From assembly GCA_029821455.1 (NCBI GenBank), contig JALGTI010000109.1:1-10536 (forward strand): 10,536 bases of DNA, read 5' to 3'. Below, in pieces: positions 5,657-10,536 of the stretch (positions within the stretch are counted from its first letter, which is position 1; every line of letters starts with the position of its first letter). The translations under genes were made by a program, and so were the position numbers. This DNA comes from Candidatus Zipacnadia bacterium. Its GTDB lineage: Bacteria; Armatimonadota; Zipacnadia; Zipacnadales; Zipacnadaceae. The notes below the pieces were generated by a model, which saw nothing but the letters and a program-made list of their open reading frames with translations, was not told the origin of the DNA and ran no database searches.

Positions 5657-8644
5657 CTAATCATCTAGGATCAGCAACCAGCCTTTGCCAACTTCGACTG
5701 GTATGGCCTCATCCGGAGCAAACTCAGCGGCATCCTGGAAGTGGGCGATGGGCGACGCAGTCAAGGTAGCGGTGGCTGGATCCAGTCCCAGGGCCTGCCA
5801 ATTGATGTCCAGGGTTACTTCAGCCGACGCGTCAGACCAACTGGCCAAGGCAACAAGCGTCTTGCCTACCTTCTGGTAAACAGTTGCCAAGACGTCGTCG
5901 CGGTTCGTGGTTACCGGACAATCCTCATCCCAGTAGCCAATCATCTCGGCATCCTGAATGCCAAACTCATCCCAAAACTTCCACATCGCGGGATGGGAGG
6001 GATGGAGCCTGCTGGTCATACCGTAGATCATGCCTCGATATGCATTGCCACCACCCTGGAGCATTTCGCCGGTCAATCCGAAGGGAATGCCCGAAATCTC
6101 CAATAGCCAGTAGTCCGGGCCGCGATCGTGGTCGAACTGCTCCCCGAACCACAGATCGTTAATGTAAGGGAAGTGCTCCATAAACAGACTGGAGGGACCG
6201 GGGTGGACCTGCTCGCCGTAACAGTCGTTACAGTGGAACTGCATGCGATAAGGGTCATTGCCGGTGGTCCGATACAGAACCTTGGCCACGCGCTGCATCC
6301 CCTTCCGGTCGTAGGTAATACCATCCAGATAGAGGCCATCAACGCCGGTGTTCTCCACCAGCCAGCGCCAGCCTTCGATACAGTAGTTGTGCCAGCGCGA
6401 TAGGCCGTGCACAATGACCGAGGCATCCGTCTCGGCGGCGCCAACCAGAGGGCCCGACCAGCCAGGTACGTAGCCGGAGAGCAGATGCTCCCGGAGCCAC
6501 GGATGACCCCCGGCCGAGGTGTCCACCTCGTCCATGTAGACATCTACGCCGCCCGTGGCGAAGACTTCGTCACCGAGGCTCCGCAGCGGCCACATCTCGA
6601 CTACGTGATTGCTGACCGACCAGTGACCAAGGTAGTAGAGATTAGTTCCCAGCCCTCCTTTAGCCTTGAAGTTCTTGACTGCGGCGGCCAGCCGGGCAGT
6701 CTGGATGAACGGATAGCCTATGTACGGGTGCTCGGGCTCAGTATGGTGCACGTGGAGGACGGTGCTGCCCTCGGCATCAGGATTGAGGACCCTGAACTCG
6801 TATCGCCAGTCCCAGTGCTCCCGATATATGGGTTTGAAGGGCGTGACGAGGAACTGGAAGCGGAGGGCCAGTTGCTCCCCAGCCTCCATACTGCGCTCAC
6901 CGGTATAGGCACGGACCAGCACTTCTTCATCGGCTTCAGTGATGTTGCAGCCGCCGTTGCTCCACACGTTGGGCATACCCTCCACGCCCAGCAATCTGCA
7001 TTCCAGGCCGGCATCCACGTCACCCAACCAGAGCATGTTGTTCGGCTGGCTGCAGGTCAACTCGACTTGGGCGGGCCGGTAGCCGCCACGTTTGCCCATG
7101 CCCATCATATAGGTCGCTACTTCGCGCTTTAGAGGGATATTCAGGCTGATATCTCGAATGTCCACTGGTGCTTTGGCGTCCAGAATCACCCGAAAGACGA
7201 TGCAGCCGTCGAACTCCATCCGGGTCCAGGTAGTCTTGGCGAAGAGAGCGCTATCAGCAGTAGACTTGCGCACCACTACGCCGGGCTTGGCCTTGGCGAG
7301 CTTCGTCGGACCGGGCGTCCAGTTGACTGGCCCGGCATCGGTCTCCACAATCAATTCGACCGGCGCGGCAAGCATCTCGTGCGACTCATCCGGGTTAACC
7401 TGTGATTTGTCGAAATGAGTCACTATACTCTGCGGCAGCCCCGTGTTGCCGAGTGTTACCTCCCGCCCCAGACATTTAATCGTATTACCGGCGACTTCAA
7501 GTGAGGTATACGGAGGCACTGTCTCGTCATCCAGTCCCAATGTGGAGTTGAGCCAGCGCAACCGGGAGAACCGCCACAGCTCACTGTCACCAGCATCTTC
7601 CAGCACGGGGCCACCCACATTGATACTTACCTGGACAGTTGTCTCCGGGGCCGCTTGCGGTTGTATCTTTATGGTTCCCTGATAGGTTCCGGCAGCATCT
7701 TTAGGAATTTGAACTCCGATCCACAACGGCCTTATCTTCCCCTGGCCAACTCGGAATACTTTCTGCATCGGTCGGCCCAACCAGTCTGTGCCCTCCAGAT
7801 TGAAGCAGGTGATCGCCGAAGCCGGGATAGCCTTCCCCGCGAGAGATTTGAGCGCCGAAAAGGTCACTGTGAGGTTGTCGATCTGCTTGCGGGCGGCCCA
7901 GATGCCTAGCTGAAACGGGTAGTACTCGCCTGGCTGGGCGTGGCCGAGGAAGTTGCTAGTTGGGCCGCGCTTTATCCACCGCAAGGGCAGATCGTCAAAC
8001 ATCCGGATTGCGTATTGGCGCCCTTCGGGGAAGAGCAGGTAGCTGCGATTGGGATGTCTGGCAAGAAGCTGAGTAGTTTCTTGTTGGGTCGCGATGACCT
8101 CCATTGGGTCAAACCGATCAAATTCCGTTCGGGCTTGAATTTCGAGCACTGCGGCTTGAGGCAGCGATTTCCACTTTCCGTTGGTCAGGAGCTCAGGTGT
8201 GAGGCCATTTCGCTGCAGCCAGGCAGGATCGGCAGTATCCTCCGGAGTGAAATAAGCCCAGCTTTTACCAGGGTCATAGGGCAGGTAGTATATCGCGTAG
8301 TTGGCGGGCACTGTCGCCGGCTGGAAGACCAGATCGCCATACTCGCGGTTCACATTCGCGCGGACCACATTCATTATCCGCTCCCCAGTTGCAGTGTCAA
8401 AGATGCGAATATCTTTCTTCTCTGGATGCCGATCGCGTCGCCGCCACTGGATATGCGCCCATACCGCATCACTCGGTGTGGTAACGCGGATCAACGCTCG
8501 ATGGTTACCGTGGCCGGCTTCGGGCCATAACCCGATTCCGTACCTTATGCCTTGCGCGTAGGCATTCTGCCCTGGCAAGGGCAACATACTTAGCGTAAAG
8601 GCAGCACCCATCATGACTACGACGATACGAAGTGAATCAAACAT
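5657..8644 (-). CDS. Secreted glycoside-hydrolase-like protein of the DUF6067 (GH123-like) type
   Basis: The 995-residue product starts with a clear signal peptide: a short basic start, the hydrophobic run IVVVMMGAAFTLSMLPL, and a probable cut after AYA at residue 30. Residues about 31-600 form several beta-rich domains. Residues about 610-925 are a TIM-barrel-like region I associate with DUF6067 proteins. It contains WRYEFRVLNPD (613-623), GVDGLYLDGITYDR (767-780), EHFPYINDLWFGEQFD (823-838) and the very conserved-looking LEISGIPFGLTGEMLQ (848-863). A short C-terminal beta domain ends in GWLLILDD. Candidate catalytic acids are D774 and E835, inferred from their positions at barrel strand ends. 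The start ATG 8644 follows AAGAAGGGA by five bases. Family members are annotated as putative glycoside hydrolases, and I do not know a proven substrate. Secretion suggests action on a large extracellular glycan. The exact family name is from memory. Confidence 0.78.
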   Translation of the reverse strand: MFDSLRIVVVMMGAAFTLSMLPLPGQNAYAQGIRYGIGLWPEAGHGNHRALIRVTTPSDAVWAHIQWRRRDRHPEKKDIRIFDTATGERIMNVVRANVNREYGDLVFQPATVPANYAIYYLPYDPGKSWAYFTPEDTADPAWLQRNGLTPELLTNGKWKSLPQAAVLEIQARTEFDRFDPMEVIATQQETTQLLARHPNRSYLLFPEGRQYAIRMFDDLPLRWIKRGPTSNFLGHAQPGEYYPFQLGIWAARKQIDNLTVTFSALKSLAGKAIPASAITCFNLEGTDWLGRPMQKVFRVGQGKIRPLWIGVQIPKDAAGTYQGTIKIQPQAAPETTVQVSINVGGPVLEDAGDSELWRFSRLRWLNSTLGLDDETVPPYTSLEVAGNTIKCLGREVTLGNTGLPQSIVTHFDKSQVNPDESHEMLAAPVELIVETDAGPVNWTPGPTKLAKAKPGVVVRKSTADSALFAKTTWTRMEFDGCIVFRVILDAKAPVDIRDISLNIPLKREVATYMMGMGKRGGYRPAQVELTCSQPNNMLWLGDVDAGLECRLLGVEGMPNVWSNGGCNITEADEEVLVRAYTGERSMEAGEQLALRFQFLVTPFKPIYREHWDWRYEFRVLNPDAEGSTVLHVHHTEPEHPYIGYPFIQTARLAAAVKNFKAKGGLGTNLYYLGHWSVSNHVVEMWPLRSLGDEVFATGGVDVYMDEVDTSAGGHPWLREHLLSGYVPGWSGPLVGAAETDASVIVHGLSRWHNYCIEGWRWLVENTGVDGLYLDGITYDRKGMQRVAKVLYRTTGNDPYRMQFHCNDCYGEQVHPGPSSLFMEHFPYINDLWFGEQFDHDRGPDYWLLEISGIPFGLTGEMLQGGGNAYRGMIYGMTSRLHPSHPAMWKFWDEFGIQDAEMIGYWDEDCPVTTNRDDVLATVYQKVGKTLVALASWSDASAEVTLDINWQALGLDPATATLTASPIAHFQDAAEFAPDEAIPVEVGKGWLLILDD

Positions 8645-8649
8645 GTGTT

Positions 8650-8658
8650 TCCCTTCTT
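8650..8658 (-). promoter_or_regulatory. Ribosome binding site of the DUF6067-like gene
   Basis: AAGAAGGGA on the - strand ends five bases before ATG 8644. Together with the signal peptide that follows directly, it fixes the start of the 995-residue protein. Confidence 0.65.
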
Positions 8659-8732
8659 AGTTCTGGATAGCTGCTCGAATAGGTTTAAGCTAGCACACAA
8701 ATTCAGCGCAATGCTTGAGTGTGCTTGTGCTT

Positions 8733-8758
8733 GCAACGACTGGTTGCTTGTCACAACC
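8733..8758. repeat. Overlapping inverted repeats sharing one arm
   Basis: GCAAC (8733-8737) pairs with GTTGC (8743-8747) around five bases. GGTTG (8742-8746) pairs with CAACC (8754-8758) around seven bases. The middle arm is shared, so only one of the two hairpins can form at a time. The cluster lies about 90-115 bases upstream of the DUF6067-like start. It could be an operator cluster or a switchable leader, but the stems are short. Confidence 0.35.
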
Positions 8759-8763
8759 GGGAT

Positions 8764-8783
8764 TGCCCATATCAGATTGGGCA
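8764..8783. repeat. 20-base inverted repeat TGCCCA-N8-TGGGCA
   Basis: Perfect 6-base arms TGCCCA (8764-8769) and TGGGCA (8778-8783) surround eight bases. The site is about 120 bases upstream of the DUF6067-like ATG. The arm length and spacing are typical of a dimeric regulator operator, and a short RNA hairpin is the alternative. It has no T-run, so it is not an intrinsic terminator. Confidence 0.4.
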
Positions 8784-8919
8784 CGCATATCTTTGGCTGA
8801 ACCGTCAGCCATTTGCAGCGTTGTTTCGCGATCTGAGCGCCAGAAACCTGCGCATCTGGCCGCACAAGGCTCCTCGCCTGTTTCGTAAGGTGCTGCTGGT
8901 GCGGTGATGCCACGGTCTG

Positions 8920-10536
8920 TCAGATGTCTTCCAGTAGCCCCAGTTGTCGGGCGGTCTCAAAGAACGAGAACGCATACGCCAGGTAGATGCCACCTTGGGC
9001 CCAGTTGTCCTCCTTGTCCCAGCCTGTGTGTGCTTCTATCAGGCGCAGCAGAAGCCGGGTCTGATGCACCCCAACCTCGATCCACTTGCGGTCGCCGGTG
9101 ATATCGTACAGCGTGTTGAGCACAGGGAGGCTGTGGCAGGTTGACCAGGTGCCGGTGTTGCGATAGGCCTGGCCGTCAGCGATGAAGAAGAAGCCTGCCT
9201 CATTGCGCCCGCGTTCGAGCGTCATTTGCCCGCCAATGATGAGGGCTTCACGAGCCGCCTCGTCTCCCGTCAATCGCAAGTAATCTGCTACGCCGGTCAG
9301 GGCAATGAACAGGTGTACCGGGCTATGGACATGCTGGGCCGGGGGCAGCAGCGTCGTTGCGCCTTGGTCAATCCACAGGCGCAATCCCTGGAGCACACGT
9401 GCCCCTCCCTCAAGATAGCGCGGGTCGTCAAGAGCCTCACACAGGGCACACAGCGCAATCAGGAGCCAGCCACCATCCCGCGCCCGGAAGGCCTCTATGT
9501 CATACTCAGTGGCACAACGGAGCAGGGCGTCACCGGTCTCTTGCAGCACTGCACGAAGGCGGCCGTCACCGGTCAGCAAATACGCCAGCGCGATTCCGCT
9601 GGTCCATTCGTGGCTGATTGTGACCGGACCGGCCGTATGCCCCACGCTGTGGCAGTGTTGTCTGCCAATCAGATCAGGGTCCGGGGAGTCGTGGATAGTA
9701 TCAACATCAGCTTCGTGCCGCGCGCAGGCCAGTCCGTGTAGGAGATACTCGATGCGTGCAGTGCGTAGATACTGAACCAGGAATCCGTAGGGTACCTGAG
9801 CCTCCTCGTTGCCCCAGACTACTCCTCCCTCGCCGTAGGTGCTGGTGACCTGTCTGGCCTCGTATGATTCGGCGCGAAAGTCACCCCAGTTGAGTTCACC
9901 CAGGCCCCAGACCCCCACGTTGGCACGGGTGCTAAAAGTTGTGAAGCCTGTGAAGATCGCCCTTGAAAGCTCCTCGATGAACGGTACTGGGCTATTCTGC
10001 GGAGACAGCAGCGGCGGGATAATCCCCGTCCGGTTCCAGTCATCCACACTCATTTGGGGCAGGATCGGGGTATTGATGCCTACCATGAATTCATCAAGCT
10101 GCTCCACCGATTGGTAGGGCGTGAGAGTAAGGGTGTGTGTGCGGGCAACCCCGGGGGCCAGGACGAATTCGCTTTCGATCTCGCTGGGCCACAAGGCCAC
10201 TTCGAGGGTTCCCGGCGTGGCACGCAAGGCCTTGGGGAACGATTGCCACATCTCCGCCAGCCCCAAGGCCAGTCCGCTTCCGTGGATTTCAACGCCAACG
10301 TAGCCGCGATTCTTTAGCGTCTGGTCACACAGCAATTCACCGTCAGGTGCAACAATGTGTGAGTCCTGGGCATCGGTCTGGACGATGGCAGCCGGCCTGT
10401 TGGTAGTCAATGGTGCGGTGCGCGCCCAGGCCTGCGCGGTGGCGAAGCAGTACGTCGGCTGCTCGTCAGCCTCGGTCTGCGCCACGACAGCTAGTTCTTT
10501 GACGTTGATATCGGTCTCGCCGCCATCAACTAGGTA
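8920..10536 (-). CDS. Exo-rhamnogalacturonan-lyase-like protein (PcRGLX/YetA-like, PL26-type), 5' end missing
   Basis: The frame is open to the right window edge. GTG 10485 is an internal possibility, but 17 further codons in frame before it (including DGGETDINVKELAVV) read like continuing protein, so the N-terminal beta domain is probably cut off. In the 521 residues counted from 10485, the first part has GLALGLAEMWQSFPKALRA at 71-89 and VALWPSE at 96-102, as in the beta-sandwich part of PcRGLX-like proteins. An alpha/alpha-barrel part follows, with GELNWGDF at 196-203, WGNEEAQVPYGFLVQYLRTA at 224-243, RHEADVDTIHDS at 256-267, HCHSVGHTAG at 277-286 and SHEWTSGIALAYLLTGD at 291-307. The histidine-rich sites are the likely active-site region. 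The one characterised relative I recall is a Penicillium exolytic rhamnogalacturonan lyase. Substrate here is inferred. The gene reads toward the DUF6067-like gene with a 275-base gap. Confidence 0.72.
   Translation of the reverse strand, partial: YLVDGGETDINVKELAVVAQTEADEQPTYCFATAQAWARTAPLTTNRPAAIVQTDAQDSHIVAPDGELLCDQTLKNRGYVGVEIHGSGLALGLAEMWQSFPKALRATPGTLEVALWPSEIESEFVLAPGVARTHTLTLTPYQSVEQLDEFMVGINTPILPQMSVDDWNRTGIIPPLLSPQNSPVPFIEELSRAIFTGFTTFSTRANVGVWGLGELNWGDFRAESYEARQVTSTYGEGGVVWGNEEAQVPYGFLVQYLRTARIEYLLHGLACARHEADVDTIHDSPDPDLIGRQHCHSVGHTAGPVTISHEWTSGIALAYLLTGDGRLRAVLQETGDALLRCATEYDIEAFRARDGGWLLIALCALCEALDDPRYLEGGARVLQGLRLWIDQGATTLLPPAQHVHSPVHLFIALTGVADYLRLTGDEAAREALIIGGQMTLERGRNEAGFFFIADGQAYRNTGTWSTCHSLPVLNTLYDITGDRKWIEVGVHQTRLLLRLIEAHTGWDKEDNWAQGGIYLAYAFSFFETARQLGLLEDI

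Larger units (their letters stand above)
8645..8919. other. 275-base gap upstream of the DUF6067-like gene
   Basis: No gene is supported in this gap. A 98-codon - strand frame crosses it but overlaps the ribosome binding site and start of the 995-residue protein, and its product has a shuffled, low-information look. The centre of the gap (8733-8783) carries a cluster of inverted repeats, listed separately. I find no convincing -35/-10 pair. The best 17-base spaced candidate on the - strand, TTGCGC and TTAAAC, is weak. No terminator with a T-run is evident after the gene ending at 8920. Confidence 0.4.

Noticed and set aside
6407..7132. + strand open frame of 241 codons opposite the DUF6067-like gene
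   Set aside because: It lies entirely within the better-supported 995-residue gene, has no recognisable motif, and no independent start signals stand out.
8617..8913. - strand frame of 98 codons across the gap before the DUF6067-like gene
   Set aside because: It overlaps the start and ribosome binding site of the 995-residue protein and its translation shows no domain or signal. It is more likely an untranslated leader region.

Overview
The window is a GC-rich bacterial stretch whose recognisable protein-coding genes are mostly families of carbohydrate-processing and related enzymes. The mix is an exo-rhamnogalacturonan-lyase-like protein, a secreted TIM-barrel protein of DUF6067 type, an apiosidase-like DUF4038 protein and a DUF3604/PHP protein. 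It resembles glycan-degrading members of the Planctomycetota, Lentisphaerota or Armatimonadota and related environmental lineages. That placement is inferred from gene content; there is no phylogenetic marker here beyond one tRNA.

Layout. The left third reads mainly on the + strand. It holds the 3' part of an unrecognised protein (to 1364), then a DUF3604 gene (about 1527-3354) split by a frameshift near 1780-1796. Between them, on the opposite strand, lies a complete tRNA-Ser(UGA) gene (1408-1495). Its near-consensus sigma-70 promoter (1505-1533) overlaps the presumed 5' end of the DUF3604 gene.

From 3374 to the right edge everything reads on the - strand. In transcription order these are: an exo-rhamnogalacturonan-lyase-like protein (8920 to the edge, 5' end missing), a secreted 995-residue DUF6067-like protein (5657-8644), a 540-residue DUF5060-DUF4038 apiosidase-like protein (3798-5420), and a small unknown protein (3374-3805). 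The last two overlap by 8 bases and look translationally coupled. The - strand cluster converges on the DUF3604 gene with 19 bases between the stops.

The three large - strand genes would fit a locus for pectin-type or similarly branched plant or algal polysaccharide: backbone cleavage, an extracellular hydrolase-like enzyme, and side-chain removal. This is inference from family membership. No transporter, regulator or sulfatase is visible in the window. The gaps of 236 and 275 bases between the large genes suggest separate promoters rather than one tight operon. The longer gap carries a cluster of inverted repeats that may be regulatory.

I did not find a clear defence system, mobile element or CRISPR array. 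The most unusual features are the broken DUF3604 reading frame with a release-factor-2-like sequence context, the tRNA promoter embedded in that gene's 5' end, and the unknown coupled small protein.
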